Shown: piece by piece, positions 20,403-29,023 of the stretch
How positions within the stretch are numbered: position 1 is the first letter of the stretch
Layout of the letters: each line of letters starts with the position of its first letter
Source: Stutzerimonas nitrititolerans
GTDB lineage: Bacteria; Pseudomonadota; Gammaproteobacteria; Pseudomonadales; Pseudomonadaceae
Direction of reading: 5' to 3'
DNA length: 64,000 bases
NCBI RefSeq assembly: GCF_003696285.1
Contig: NZ_RFFL01000015.1
Location: forward strand, 22,039-86,038
The notes under the pieces: model-generated
Database searches by the model: none
What the model was told of the DNA's origin: nothing
What the model saw: only the letters and a program-made list of their open reading frames with translations
Made by a program: the position numbers and the translations under genes

Positions 20403-20825
20403 ATGCCTGCATCCGATTCGCCTGCCAACACCCAGCCCATGGACCTCGATCCCTTCGTCATCGGGCTGAAACAGCGGCTCCCCGAAGAGCTGCGCGAAAG
20501 CTTCACCGACGAACAACTGCAGGGCCTGCGCACTGCCTTCGCGACCCGTTCGTGGGCGCGGCACAAGCTGGACCTGCGCGGCACCTTCAGCTTCTGGCGA
20601 ACCCAGTACTATTACGTACTGGTTGCCGGTCGCAACAAGCGCGACCTGACACGAGGACAGAAAAGGCTCTCCATGGCGGCCAAGGCCGGCGCGATCACCC
20701 TGTTCCTGCTTTTCTCGCTGCTGCTGGGGCTGGTCATGCTCTACATCCTGAAGTCCGCGCTCGGCATCAACCTGCTGCCCAACCATTCGCTGGGATTATG
20801 GGACTGGCTCAAGGGCAGCCGTTGA
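20403..20825 (+). CDS. Single-pass membrane protein of unknown function
   Basis: A 140-residue protein. Residues 1-45 are polar and acidic. About 46-80 contain a WARHKLDLRGTFSFW segment with several aromatic residues. One strong hydrophobic helix lies at about 94-116, followed by a short C-terminal tail. It starts 40 bp after the LRR kinase stop and may share its transcript. I do not recognise a functional family. Confidence 0.7.
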   Translation: MPASDSPANTQPMDLDPFVIGLKQRLPEELRESFTDEQLQGLRTAFATRSWARHKLDLRGTFSFWRTQYYYVLVAGRNKRDLTRGQKRLSMAAKAGAITLFLLFSLLLGLVMLYILKSALGINLLPNHSLGLWDWLKGSR

Positions 20826-20831
20826 GCGAAC

Positions 20832-21899
20832 TCAGCCTGCGCGAAGCCTGAGCAAGGTGTGACCCAGGCCGATATCGTCGACCTGCTCGGCGACGACGAA
20901 ACCGGCCTCCTCGACGATATCGAGCATGTCCTTGCTGTGATAGAAGCGACTGTTGCCGTTGGCCAGGCAGGCGAAGTACAGCGACGTGGCGTTGAGGCTG
21001 TAGGCCGCCGCCTCGAAATGCTGGCGATCCCAGAACAGCTCGAGGATGTAGACGCTGGCATCCGGCCGCATGGCAGCGCGAATCCGCCGCAGGATGCGCA
21101 GGATTTCCATCGGCGAGAAACAATCGAGGAACTGGCTCATCCACCAGATATCGGCTTCGTCCGGCAGCGGCTGGCTGTCGTCGAGAATGTTCATTGGATG
21201 GCCATGAATGCGCGCCTCGAAGCCGTGCTCCCGGGCGTTGTCCAGTGCCAGCGCCAGTTGCCGCGGCAGGTCGACGATGGTCATGTGCACGTCTTCGTCG
21301 TGGGCGCAGCATTGCAGGGACCATTTGCCGGTGTTGCCGCCGATGTCGACGATGGTCTTCGGCCGCTCGGCAAAGATCCGCTGCAGCAGCTCGGGGAATG
21401 CCTTGTCGCTATAGAAGTGATCGAAGTCGAACCAGCTCTTGCGTGCCTTCTCCGGCAGGCGCGACAGGCCTTCATAGATGGTGGGCCAGTCGCCGAATTC
21501 GCGCAGGCCTTCGGGGCGACCGCTGCGGATGGTTTCGGTGAGGTGCGACATGGCTCGGTAGCAGACGTCCGCGGTGAAATCCATGTTCACCCGGGTCATC
21601 GCATCGTGCAGCAGAAAATGGCCCAGGCGCGCCAGCACGTAATTGTCGCCATCTTGCGTCACGACCAGGGTGCTGAGCCCCATGTCCAGCAGGACCTTGG
21701 CCCCATACTCGGAAACCCCGCTGCGCTCGGCGATCTGCTGTGCGCTCAGGCCCGTCGGCCCGGCGGCGTCCAGCACGGCGAGAATGCCGAGCTCGCGCAG
21801 GCTCTGCGCGGCCTGGAAGGCGATGGGGGCGAAGGCCAGTTTCTGCGCCTGTTCCTTGGCTTGCAAAGCCGTCAACGGATCTACTGCATAACGACTCAA
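20832..21899 (-). CDS. Class I SAM-dependent methyltransferase (O-methyltransferase type)
   Basis: A 355-residue enzyme with an N-terminal winged-helix dimerisation region (about 20-110) and a Rossmann methyltransferase domain (about 165-345). The SAM-binding motif is VDIGGNTGKWS, followed by the acidic VDLP. The layout resembles plant-type and acetylserotonin-like O-methyltransferases. Substrate unknown. The start is a TTG at 21899 with a GGGAG ribosome site 7 nt upstream. It converges with the membrane-protein gene, leaving only 6 bp between stops. Confidence 0.85.
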   Translation of the reverse strand: MSRYAVDPLTALQAKEQAQKLAFAPIAFQAAQSLRELGILAVLDAAGPTGLSAQQIAERSGVSEYGAKVLLDMGLSTLVVTQDGDNYVLARLGHFLLHDAMTRVNMDFTADVCYRAMSHLTETIRSGRPEGLREFGDWPTIYEGLSRLPEKARKSWFDFDHFYSDKAFPELLQRIFAERPKTIVDIGGNTGKWSLQCCAHDEDVHMTIVDLPRQLALALDNAREHGFEARIHGHPMNILDDSQPLPDEADIWWMSQFLDCFSPMEILRILRRIRAAMRPDASVYILELFWDRQHFEAAAYSLNATSLYFACLANGNSRFYHSKDMLDIVEEAGFVVAEQVDDIGLGHTLLRLRAG

Positions 21900-22072
21900 A
21901 ACACATCTCCCGTACGCTGTTGGCTGCGTCGCGTGCCGGCTGTCCGGCCTTCTTCACGCGGGCCAATGGTAAATCACTGCGCCTGGAAAAAACCGGCTCG
22001 CTATATACAGGCGTGAGCTGCTCATCGTCCAAGGACGGCTAGACTAGGAAGACCAAGCTTCTCGAGGTAGGC

Positions 22073-22288
22073 ATGAACAGCGACGACAAGAACAAGCTGA
22101 CGTTTCGCCAGATGCTGCAGAGCATCCTGGCCGGCGCCCTGGGCGTGCAGAGCGGAAAGAATCGCGCGCGCGATTTCAGTCACGGCAAGCCCAGCCACTT
22201 CATCCTTTTCGGGCTGGGCTTCACGCTGATCTTTATTCTGGTGATTCTCGGAATCGTGAAGCTGGTGATCTATCTGGCAGGTCTCTGA
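22073..22288 (+). CDS. DUF2970 small membrane protein
   Basis: A 71-residue protein with the DUF2970 pattern: FRQMLQSILAGALGVQS, then a conserved basic stretch (KNRARDFSHGKPSHF), then one transmembrane helix (about 44-68). The GAGG ribosome site is 5 nt upstream. Function unknown; the helix would place it in the inner membrane. Confidence 0.85.
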   Translation: MNSDDKNKLTFRQMLQSILAGALGVQSGKNRARDFSHGKPSHFILFGLGFTLIFILVILGIVKLVIYLAGL

Positions 22289-22305
22289 AGCAGCTCGGCG
22301 ATGGA

Positions 22306-22419
22306 CTATTGATGGCTGACCCAGAACACCGCAGTGCCCACCGCCAGCACGATCAGCATGAAAATCGCGGCGGCATCCACCAGACTGTCGCTGCCTTTAT
22401 GGTTCGAATGGTTGGCCAC
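22306..22419 (-). CDS. Small single-helix membrane protein, 37 residues
   Basis: A short gene starting at GTG with an AAGGAG ribosome site 6 nt upstream. The product has a polar N-terminus (ANHSNHKGSDS) and one transmembrane helix (about 15-34), ending in VSHQ. The strong ribosome site decides the start. Function unknown. It converges with the DUF2970 gene. Confidence 0.55.
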   Translation of the reverse strand: MANHSNHKGSDSLVDAAAIFMLIVLAVGTAVFWVSHQ

Positions 22420-22613
22420 GGCCGTTCTCCTTCGTTGCGAAACCCGGGTTCCTGGAGTTAAGACCACTGCGGCCAAGGCCTCAAGGCGCATGCTCTAAAT
22501 GCCCGAAAAGCGGTGTTTGGTTCTAAACATATTCCCAAACATCACTTTTGCGTATAACCGCTAACTGGTATCTTGCCGCCTCCCTGATGGGTGCGCGGCC
22601 GTGCGCGCGAGAA

Positions 22614-22658
22614 CAGGCCGTTGAAAAACGCAGACGAGGCAAGTTTTTCAACGGCCTG
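22614..22658. repeat. 16-bp inverted repeat (hairpin) in the cysI leader
   Basis: CAGGCCGTTGAAAAAC (22614-22629) is followed after 13 nt by its perfect complement (22643-22658). It ends 32 bp before the cysI ATG, so an mRNA starting upstream would fold into a very stable hairpin just ahead of the ribosome site. The TTTTTC in the second arm does not follow the stem, so it is not a standard terminator. It looks like a dispersed intergenic palindrome. A TATAAC at 22553 is a possible -10 element for the promoter. Confidence 0.8.
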
Positions 22659-22690
22659 ACAAGCTGTAGACAGCCTGAACAGGATACTCA

Positions 22691-24349
22691 ATGTACGTTT
22701 ACGACAAGTACGATCACCAGATCGTCAAAGAACGCGTCAACCAGTTCCGCGAGCAGACCCGCCGTTACCTGGCCGGTGAGCTGACTGATCCTGAATTCCT
22801 GCCGCTGCGCCTGCAGAACGGTCTGTATATCCAGCGTTACGCACCGATGCTGCGCATCGCGGTGCCCTATGGCCTGCTTTCCTCGACGCAGGTCCGCAAG
22901 CTGGCCGAGATCACGCGCAAGTACGACAAGGGCTACGCCCACATCAGTACCCGTACCAACGTGCAGCTGAACTGGCCGGATCTCGAAGACGTGCCGGAGA
23001 TCCTCGCCGAGCTCGCCACGGTGCAGATGCACTCGATCCAGACCAGCGGCAACTGCATCCGCAACACCACCACCGACCAGTTCGCCGGTGTGGCCAAGGA
23101 CGAGCTGGTCGACCCGCGCCCCTGGTGCGAAATCATCCGTCAGTGGTCGACCTTCCACCCCGAGTTCGTGCGCCTGCCGCGCAAGTTCAAGATCGCCATC
23201 AACGGCGCCGTGAGCGACCGTGCGGCCATCGGCGTGCACGACATCGGTCTCGAAGCGGTGAAGAACGCCGAAGGCGAGCTGGGCTTCCGCGTGGCCGTCG
23301 GTGGCGGCCTGGGTCGTACCCCGATCGTTGGCAGCTTCATCAATGAATTCCTGCCCTGGAAGCACCTGCTGACCTATCTCGAAGCCATTCTGCGCGTGTA
23401 CAACCGCTATGGCCGCCGCGACAACAAGTTCAAGGCGCGCATCAAGATCCTGGTCAAGGCGCTGACTCCGGAAGTCTTCGCCGAGCGGGTCGATGCCGAA
23501 TGGGAATACCTCAAGGACGGCCCCAGCACCCTGACCGACGAGGAAGTCCAGCGGGTCGCCCAGTATTTCGTCGACCCGGCCTACAAGGCGCTCGAAGACC
23601 AAGACGAAGCCCTCCGTCAACTGGATGCCGAGCATCCCGGCTTCGCCCGCTGGCGCGAGCGCAACGTGGTTGCGCACAAGAAGCCCGGTTATGCCGCGGT
23701 GACGCTGTCGCTGAAAAGCACCGGCGTTGCGCCCGGCGACGTCACCGACAAGCAGCTGGACATGATCGCCGACCTCGCCGATCGCTACAGCTTCGGCGAG
23801 GTGCGCAACTCCCACGAGCAGAACATGATCCTTGCCGACGTCGAACAATCGCGCCTGTTCGAGCTCTGGCACGAACTGCGCGAGCTGGGCGTCGCCACGC
23901 CGAACATCGGCCTGCTGACCGACATCATCTGCTGCCCCGGCGGCGACTTCTGCTCGCTGGCCAACGCCAAGTCGATCCCGATCGCCGAGGCCATCCAGCG
24001 CCGCTTCGATGACCTGGACTACCTGTTCGACATCGGCGACCTGGACCTGAACATTTCCGGCTGCATGAACGCCTGTGGACACCACCACGTCGGCCACATC
24101 GGCATCCTCGGCGTCGACAAGAAAGGCGCGGAGTTCTATCAGGTTTCCATCGGCGGCAGCTCGGGTCGCGACACCACCCTGGGCCAGATCCTCGGCCCAT
24201 CCTTCGCCCAGGACGACATGCCCGACGTCATCGAAAAGATCATTGGCGTCTACGTGGAGCAACGTAACGAAGATGAACAGTTTCTCGACACTTTCCGCCG
24301 TATCGGCATCGATCCCTTCAAGGAACGCGTCTATGCAGCGAATCATTAA
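22691..24349 (+). CDS. cysI: Sulfite reductase haemoprotein (nitrite/sulfite reductase family)
   Basis: A 552-residue cytoplasmic enzyme that reduces sulfite to sulfide with six electrons in cysteine synthesis. The two halves are ferrodoxin-like/sirohaem repeats. Ligands for the [4Fe-4S]-sirohaem centre are C415-x5-C421 and C458-x3-C462 (CCPGGDFC and CMNACGHH). Arg-rich substrate motifs are also present (STRTNVQL). The ribosome site is AGGA. The DUF934 gene overlaps its 3' end by 17 bp. This gene pair is the usual Pseudomonas arrangement and marks assimilatory sulfur rather than nitrate metabolism. CysB control is expected but no site was recognised. Confidence 0.93.
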   Translation: MYVYDKYDHQIVKERVNQFREQTRRYLAGELTDPEFLPLRLQNGLYIQRYAPMLRIAVPYGLLSSTQVRKLAEITRKYDKGYAHISTRTNVQLNWPDLEDVPEILAELATVQMHSIQTSGNCIRNTTTDQFAGVAKDELVDPRPWCEIIRQWSTFHPEFVRLPRKFKIAINGAVSDRAAIGVHDIGLEAVKNAEGELGFRVAVGGGLGRTPIVGSFINEFLPWKHLLTYLEAILRVYNRYGRRDNKFKARIKILVKALTPEVFAERVDAEWEYLKDGPSTLTDEEVQRVAQYFVDPAYKALEDQDEALRQLDAEHPGFARWRERNVVAHKKPGYAAVTLSLKSTGVAPGDVTDKQLDMIADLADRYSFGEVRNSHEQNMILADVEQSRLFELWHELRELGVATPNIGLLTDIICCPGGDFCSLANAKSIPIAEAIQRRFDDLDYLFDIGDLDLNISGCMNACGHHHVGHIGILGVDKKGAEFYQVSIGGSSGRDTTLGQILGPSFAQDDMPDVIEKIIGVYVEQRNEDEQFLDTFRRIGIDPFKERVYAANH

Positions 24350-24830
24350 GGGCGACCAGGTCGTCGACGAAACCTGGCACCTGCTGGCCAAGGACGTCCC
24401 GCTGGCAGAGATACCGAACAGCGACGATGTGATAGTGCCGATGCAACTCTGGCTGGAACACGCCCACGCCCTCAAGGCGCGCGATGGCGGCCTGGGTATC
24501 TGGCTGGAGGCCGACGAAGCCATCGAGGACATAGTCAACGACCTCGAACACTTCCAGGTCGTGGCGCTGAACTTCCCGGTGTTCACCGACGGCCGGCATT
24601 TCTCCAGCGCGCGCCTGCTGCGCGAGCGCTATGGCTACAAGGGGGAGATCCGCGCCATTGGCGACGTGCTGCGCGACCAGCTGTTCCTGATGCGCCGCTG
24701 CGGTTTTGACGCCTACGCCGTGCGCCCCGATCGCGATCCCTATGACGCGCTGGAAGGCCTGAAGGATTTCTCGGTCACCTACCAATCGGCAGCGGACGAC
24801 GCCTTGCCGCTGTTCCGCAGGCGCGGCTAA
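24333..24830 (+). CDS. DUF934 protein, partner of sulfite reductase
   Basis: A 165-residue cytoplasmic protein of the DUF934 family. The central block is typical: residues around VVALNFPVFTDGRHFSSARLLRERYGYKGEIRAIGDVLRDQLFLMRRCGF span about 82-130 (family signature FPxFxDGRxxS). The ATG at 24333 overlaps the cysI coding region by 17 bp, so translation is coupled. Members almost always accompany ferredoxin- or CysI-type sulfite reductases, which suggests an accessory role in electron supply or assembly. A terminator follows. Confidence 0.9.
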   Translation: MQRIIKGDQVVDETWHLLAKDVPLAEIPNSDDVIVPMQLWLEHAHALKARDGGLGIWLEADEAIEDIVNDLEHFQVVALNFPVFTDGRHFSSARLLRERYGYKGEIRAIGDVLRDQLFLMRRCGFDAYAVRPDRDPYDALEGLKDFSVTYQSAADDALPLFRRRG

Positions 24831-24853
24831 GCAGTCCCGCACGGCAAGCCACG

Positions 24854-24889
24854 AAAAAGCCCGCATCGCTGGATGCGGGCTTTTCTTTT
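24854..24889. terminator. Bidirectional rho-independent terminator
   Basis: The stem GCCCGCATC (24859-24867) / GATGCGGGC (24872-24880) with a 4-nt loop is flanked by AAAAA on the left and TTTTCTTTT on the right. It can therefore stop both the cysI operon (plus strand) and the benF end of the ben-cat cluster (minus strand). Confidence 0.9.
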
Positions 24890-24909
24890 GGCCAGGCTGA
24901 AATGGCCCG

Positions 24910-26178
24910 CTACAGCAGCTGCCAAGTGTAGTTGAAGATCAGCCGGTTCTCGTCGATGTCGCTGCGGTAGTTGGACCGCGCCACCACGTTGCGCACCCGT
25001 ATGCCGAGGCCGCTCAGCCAGCCGCTCTGGAAGGTGTAACCGAGATCCAGGTCGCGCTCCCACTCCTTGCCTTCGAAGCCGGCACCGGTATCGACGTTAT
25101 CGCCACGGATGTAGCGCAGCGTGGAGACCAGCCCCGGAATGCCAACGGCGGCGAAATCGAAGTCATGCCGCACCTGCCAGGAACGTTCGTCGGCGCCGGC
25201 GAATTCATAGGTGGGCACTTCGTTGCCCAGCGGCGTGATGTTGTTGAACACGCGCGGGAAGGCATCATCGCCGAACATCGCCTGGTAGCCGACGGAAAAG
25301 GTGTGCCCCCCACGCTTGGCCGACAGCAGCGTGAACAGGGCGCGGTTGTCGATATCGCCCAGCAGTCGTTTGCCGTCTTCCTTCGAATCGTAGAAACCGA
25401 GGTTGGCGCCCAGTACCCAGTCGCCCACCGGCTCGCTGTGCTTGAGGCTGTAGAAGCGCTGGTTGTAGATGTCTTCCAGCTGCGCATACCAGACGCCCGC
25501 CGAAGTGCGCTTGTCGTTGAAGGCGTAATCGGCACCGGCATAGTTGAAGCGATCGGTCTCGGCGTTGCCGGCCAGCTGCGGCACGTGGCCGAGCTTGGCG
25601 CGCATCTTGCCATCGCCGGCCTCGTTGAGCAGGCTGCCGGAACGGAGTTGGCCGGCTTGCAGCGTCAGCCCTTCGATCTCCTGGGAGACGAGACTGGCAC
25701 CCTGATAGGTCGGCGGCAGCAGGCGGATATCGCTGAAGGTCAGCACCGGCAGGTTGGGCGTCAGCTCGCCGACCTTCAGCTCGGTTTTCGACAGCCGCGC
25801 CTTGAGCGCGGCACCGATGCGACCGAAGTCGTCCGCCGCCTTGCCGTCACCGCCGGTAGGCAGCAAGCCGGTGTTGACTCGATCGACGCTGCTGTCGAGC
25901 TTGATGCCCAACTGACCGAGCACGTCGATGCCGAAACCCACCGTGCCCGGTGTGTAGCCTGATTTGATGTTGAGGATGAAGCCCTGCGCCCACTCCTCCG
26001 ACTTCGACTGCTGGTTGGCGCCGACGATGTCGGAGAAGTCCCGGCTGAAGTAGTAGTTGCGCGCCTGCAGGGTGGCGCTGGCGCCTTCGATGAAGCCCTC
26101 TTCGGCAACCGCTTCGCAGGCGCCGAGAAGCGCGCCGATGGCCAATGAGAGTCGAGAGATATGCGTCTGGTTTTTCAT
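24910..26178 (-). CDS. benF: OprD-family porin (BenF-like)
   Basis: A 422-residue outer-membrane protein with a signal peptide (residues 1-25, ending AVA) and alternating beta-strand segments through to a final aromatic/hydrophobic strand. The opening [22 protein letters not shown] is typical of OprD/OpdK porins, which take up small organic acids through 18-stranded barrels. Its place directly after benE at the end of the benzoate cluster suggests benzoate as ligand. A GAGGAAA ribosome site precedes the ATG. The substrate assignment rests on context. Confidence 0.9.
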   Translation of the reverse strand: MKNQTHISRLSLAIGALLGACEAVAEEGFIEGASATLQARNYYFSRDFSDIVGANQQSKSEEWAQGFILNIKSGYTPGTVGFGIDVLGQLGIKLDSSVDRVNTGLLPTGGDGKAADDFGRIGAALKARLSKTELKVGELTPNLPVLTFSDIRLLPPTYQGASLVSQEIEGLTLQAGQLRSGSLLNEAGDGKMRAKLGHVPQLAGNAETDRFNYAGADYAFNDKRTSAGVWYAQLEDIYNQRFYSLKHSEPVGDWVLGANLGFYDSKEDGKRLLGDIDNRALFTLLSAKRGGHTFSVGYQAMFGDDAFPRVFNNITPLGNEVPTYEFAGADERSWQVRHDFDFAAVGIPGLVSTLRYIRGDNVDTGAGFEGKEWERDLDLGYTFQSGWLSGLGIRVRNVVARSNYRSDIDENRLIFNYTWQLL

Positions 26179-26283
26179 GATTTTCCTCGTTGTTGTTGTT
26201 TTTCAAGGTGCACGCTGCCGTGCCCTTCCGGTGTAGCCGGATGAGCGCGACAAGAGTTTTCGGTGATGCGTGGCGCGCGGCCT

Positions 26284-27507
26284 TCAGCGCGCGGGTTGCT
26301 CCCGTGACAGGCAGGCGCCCTGCTTCGCCGGCGCCGCTGCCGGTTTCCGGAGCGTCAGCAGCAGGTGCGCCGCGATGCCGAAGATCAGCCCCCAGAAGGC
26401 GGCGGACAGGCCGAGCAGCGACATGCCCGAGGCGGTGACGAGAAAGGTGATCAGCGCCGCCTCGCGATCCGCCGGAACCGACATGGCGCCATGCAGGGCG
26501 GCACCGATGGCCGACAGCAGCGCCAGGCCGGCCAATGCAGCGATCAGTGCGGCGGGAAAGGCGGTGAAGACCGATACCAGGGTCGCCCCGAAGATGCCCA
26601 GCAGCAGGTAGAACACTCCGCCGGAAACACCGGCTATATAGCGTTTGCCCGGGTCTTCGTGGGCTTCCCTGCCGGTGCAGATCGCCGCAGTGATCGCGGC
26701 GAGGTTCAGGCCGTGGCAACCGAAAGGCGCCAGCAGCAGCGTACCCAGGGCACTGCCGCTGATCAGCGGGCTTGCCGGTGTCTGGTAGCCGGCATTGCGC
26801 AGCACGGCCATGCCGGGCACGAACTGCCCGGTCAGCGCCACCATCACCAGCGGAAAGGCCACGCCCAAGATCACCTGCCAGCTGAATTCCGGGGTAATCC
26901 AGACCGGCTTGGCCAGGCCCAGCACCAGCGCTTCGCTGCGCAGCTCGCCGCCGCCGACTGCCATCGCGACGCCCACCAGCAGCACCGCCATCACGGCGTA
27001 GCGCGGCATGGCCCGCTTGAACAGCAGGTAGGTGGCGAACATCGCCAGCACCAGCCAGGGCTGATCCTTCACCGACACGAACAGGTCGGTGCCGAAACGA
27101 AACAGGATGCCGGCCAGCATCGCCGCGGAAATCGCCGCCGGCAGCTTGCCGATCACCTTGTCGAAAGCGCCGGAGAGCCCCACCAGCAGTATGACCAGGT
27201 TCGATACCAGGTAAGCGCCTACCGCCTGGTTCATGCTGACGTCCGGCAGCATGGTCACCAGCAGCGCCGAGCCGGGTGCCGACCAGGCGATGACGATCGG
27301 CACCCGGTAGCGCAGGCTCAGCAGGATGCCGAGCACACCGCTGCCGATGGAGATGGTCCAGACCCATGACGACATCAGCTCATGGGGCAGACCGCCCGCC
27401 TTGGCCGCCTGGAAGATGATCACCAGCGGGCCGGCATAGGAAATGACGGTCGCGATGAAGCCGGCAACCACGGCGGAGAGGGAACAATCTCTGAGCAGTC
27501 TTTTCAT
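26284..27507 (-). CDS. benE: Benzoate/H+ symporter BenE
   Basis: A 407-residue inner-membrane protein with about 12 hydrophobic segments, matching the BenE family (for example ISYAGPLVIIFQAA near 20, SAPGSALL near 72, FGCHGLNLAAITAAICTG near 265). It imports benzoate with protons. The ATG at 27507 with a GAGG ribosome site fits the usual family start; an upstream in-frame start at 27576 would add an atypical arginine-rich tail. It is followed by benF and preceded, beyond a palindromic repeat, by catA. This is the second inner-membrane benzoate permease of the cluster, beside BenK. Confidence 0.94.
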   Translation of the reverse strand: MKRLLRDCSLSAVVAGFIATVISYAGPLVIIFQAAKAGGLPHELMSSWVWTISIGSGVLGILLSLRYRVPIVIAWSAPGSALLVTMLPDVSMNQAVGAYLVSNLVILLVGLSGAFDKVIGKLPAAISAAMLAGILFRFGTDLFVSVKDQPWLVLAMFATYLLFKRAMPRYAVMAVLLVGVAMAVGGGELRSEALVLGLAKPVWITPEFSWQVILGVAFPLVMVALTGQFVPGMAVLRNAGYQTPASPLISGSALGTLLLAPFGCHGLNLAAITAAICTGREAHEDPGKRYIAGVSGGVFYLLLGIFGATLVSVFTAFPAALIAALAGLALLSAIGAALHGAMSVPADREAALITFLVTASGMSLLGLSAAFWGLIFGIAAHLLLTLRKPAAAPAKQGACLSREQPAR

Positions 27508-27588
27508 GACGCCTCGCAAGACAGGCCTGGCCATCCGTGACGCAGTCCGGATCGCTCTTGTTGTGGGTCGCGGCATATGAATCGGTTA

Positions 27589-27673
27589 AGCGTAGGGTGG
27601 ATGGCGCTTTTCCCGTCCACCGCCGGCACCCGCAAAACAAGGTGGATGAAAAGACCGTCATCCACCCTACGCT
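27589..27673. repeat. Palindromic intergenic repeat between catA and benE
   Basis: The 85-bp segment begins AGCGTAGGGTGGATG and ends with its perfect 15-bp reverse complement (27659-27673). Shorter GGTGGA/TCCACC copies are nested inside (about 27615-27646). It is non-coding and resembles the dispersed GTAGGGTGGA palindromes found between genes in many proteobacteria. It may act as a processing or partial termination signal between catA and benE. Confidence 0.7.
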
Positions 27674-27706
27674 CGCCGGACGACATCGATCAGCAATCCG
27701 ACCCAA

Positions 27707-28645
27707 TCAGGCTTCCTGCAAAGCCCGCGGACGCTGGCTACGCTGCTCGGCCTCTGGCGCCGGCGCCTGTTGCAACTGGAAGTCGAACACCACTTCGGCG
27801 AAGCGCCCTTCCACGCCACGGGCATGGGCCGCTTCGGGATCGTCGTTGAAATGGATGTCGCCGATCAGGCCGTCGCGGGTCGCGTAGGCGAAGTCGTCCC
27901 ACAGGTACCGGTCGCCCGCCAGGTTGATCTGCGTGGTCAGGTGGCGATGGCCCGGCGCCGAGATGAAGAAGTGAATATGCGCCGGGCGCTGGCCGTGGCG
28001 GCCGAGCAGGTCGAGGCATTCCTGGGTCGGGCCATCGGGCGAGCAGCCATAGCCGGACGGCACGATGCTGCGGGCGCGGTAATAGCCGTTCTCGTCGGTG
28101 ACGATGCGGCGACGCAGGTTGTACTCGGACTGGCTCTTGTCGAAATACGAGTAGTTGCCCTTGGTGTTGGCATGCCACAGGTCCACCACCGCACCGGCCA
28201 CCGGCTGGCCATCCGGACCGGTGACGCGGCCCTGCAGGAACATCGGGGTGGCGACCGCGTCTTCGCTGCCGTCATCCATGCGCGCCTCGCCCTCCACGAC
28301 TGGCGCACCGGCCACGTACAGCGGGCCTTCGATGGTGCGCGGCGTGCCGCCGACCAGGCCTTGCTGCTCGTCCTTGGCGTCCTGCAGCAGGTCGAGGTAG
28401 TGCTCCAGGCCCAGGCCCGCCGCCAGCAGGCCCGCCTCGTTGCGACCACCGAGACGGTTGATGTAGTCCACCGCCTTCCAGAACTCGTCCTGGGTGATTT
28501 CCAGCTCTTCGACGATCTTCGCGGTGTCGACCAGGATGCGGTTGATCACCGTCTTCAGGCGGCTATCGCCGGCGTCGTTGTTGAAGCCGCTGGCTTCCTT
28601 GAAGAACTGCTGGATGGAATCGGAGTGAGAGATTTTCACAGTCAT
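27707..28645 (-). CDS. catA: Catechol 1,2-dioxygenase
   Basis: A 312-residue intradiol dioxygenase that opens catechol to cis,cis-muconate using non-haem Fe(III). Iron ligands by family alignment are Y165 (KGNYSYF), Y199 (PSGYGC), H223 and H225 (AHIHF). The N-terminal helical dimerisation region (1-100) is complete and length is normal; a polar tail extends the C-terminus slightly. It is read after catC on the same strand, with a GC-rich hairpin in the 71-bp gap. It acts on the product of BenD. Confidence 0.97.
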   Translation of the reverse strand: MTVKISHSDSIQQFFKEASGFNNDAGDSRLKTVINRILVDTAKIVEELEITQDEFWKAVDYINRLGGRNEAGLLAAGLGLEHYLDLLQDAKDEQQGLVGGTPRTIEGPLYVAGAPVVEGEARMDDGSEDAVATPMFLQGRVTGPDGQPVAGAVVDLWHANTKGNYSYFDKSQSEYNLRRRIVTDENGYYRARSIVPSGYGCSPDGPTQECLDLLGRHGQRPAHIHFFISAPGHRHLTTQINLAGDRYLWDDFAYATRDGLIGDIHFNDDPEAAHARGVEGRFAEVVFDFQLQQAPAPEAEQRSQRPRALQEA

Positions 28646-28686
28646 GGTTCAGGCCTCATCTTGTAATTGTCGTTACGCGGTTGGCT

Positions 28687-28706
28687 GGCCGGGACAGACC
28701 CCGGCC
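28687..28706 (-). other. GC-rich intercistronic hairpin between catC and catA
   Basis: GGCCGGG (28687-28693) pairs with CCCGGCC (28700-28706) across a 6-nt loop, in the gap between the catC stop and catA start. There is no T-tract. It may protect the upstream mRNA or tune catA expression; this is inference. Confidence 0.4.
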
Positions 28707-28716
28707 TGGAACGGAA

Positions 28717-29007
28717 TCAGCGGTCGTCCTCACGAATCGAGGACGGGTGGCGGCACAGCGCGCTGACCTCGATATCCATGTAGGGAAACAGCGGCAGTTG
28801 CATCAGGGTGTCGTGCAGCTCCTGCACGCTGGCGACGTCGAACACGCTGTAGTTGGCGTACTGCCCGGCGATGCGCCAGAGATGACGCCACTTGCCCTCG
28901 CGCATCAGGCCCTGGGCCAGCTCCTTCTCGTCGGCCTTGAGCTTGGCGGCCTTGGCCGGGTCCATGTCCAGCGGCAACTTCACGATCATCTTTACGTGGA
29001 ACAGCAT
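28717..29007 (-). CDS. catC: Muconolactone delta-isomerase
   Basis: A 96-residue cytoplasmic enzyme that isomerises muconolactone to beta-ketoadipate enol-lactone. The opening MLFHVKMIVKLP, the KADEKELAQGLMREGKWRHLWR region and the NYSVFDV strand match the family, which forms decamers. Length is exact. It is 16 bp downstream of catB and shares its transcript. Confidence 0.97.
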   Translation of the reverse strand: MLFHVKMIVKLPLDMDPAKAAKLKADEKELAQGLMREGKWRHLWRIAGQYANYSVFDVASVQELHDTLMQLPLFPYMDIEVSALCRHPSSIREDDR

Positions 29008-29023
29008 CTTGCGAACCTCCGTT

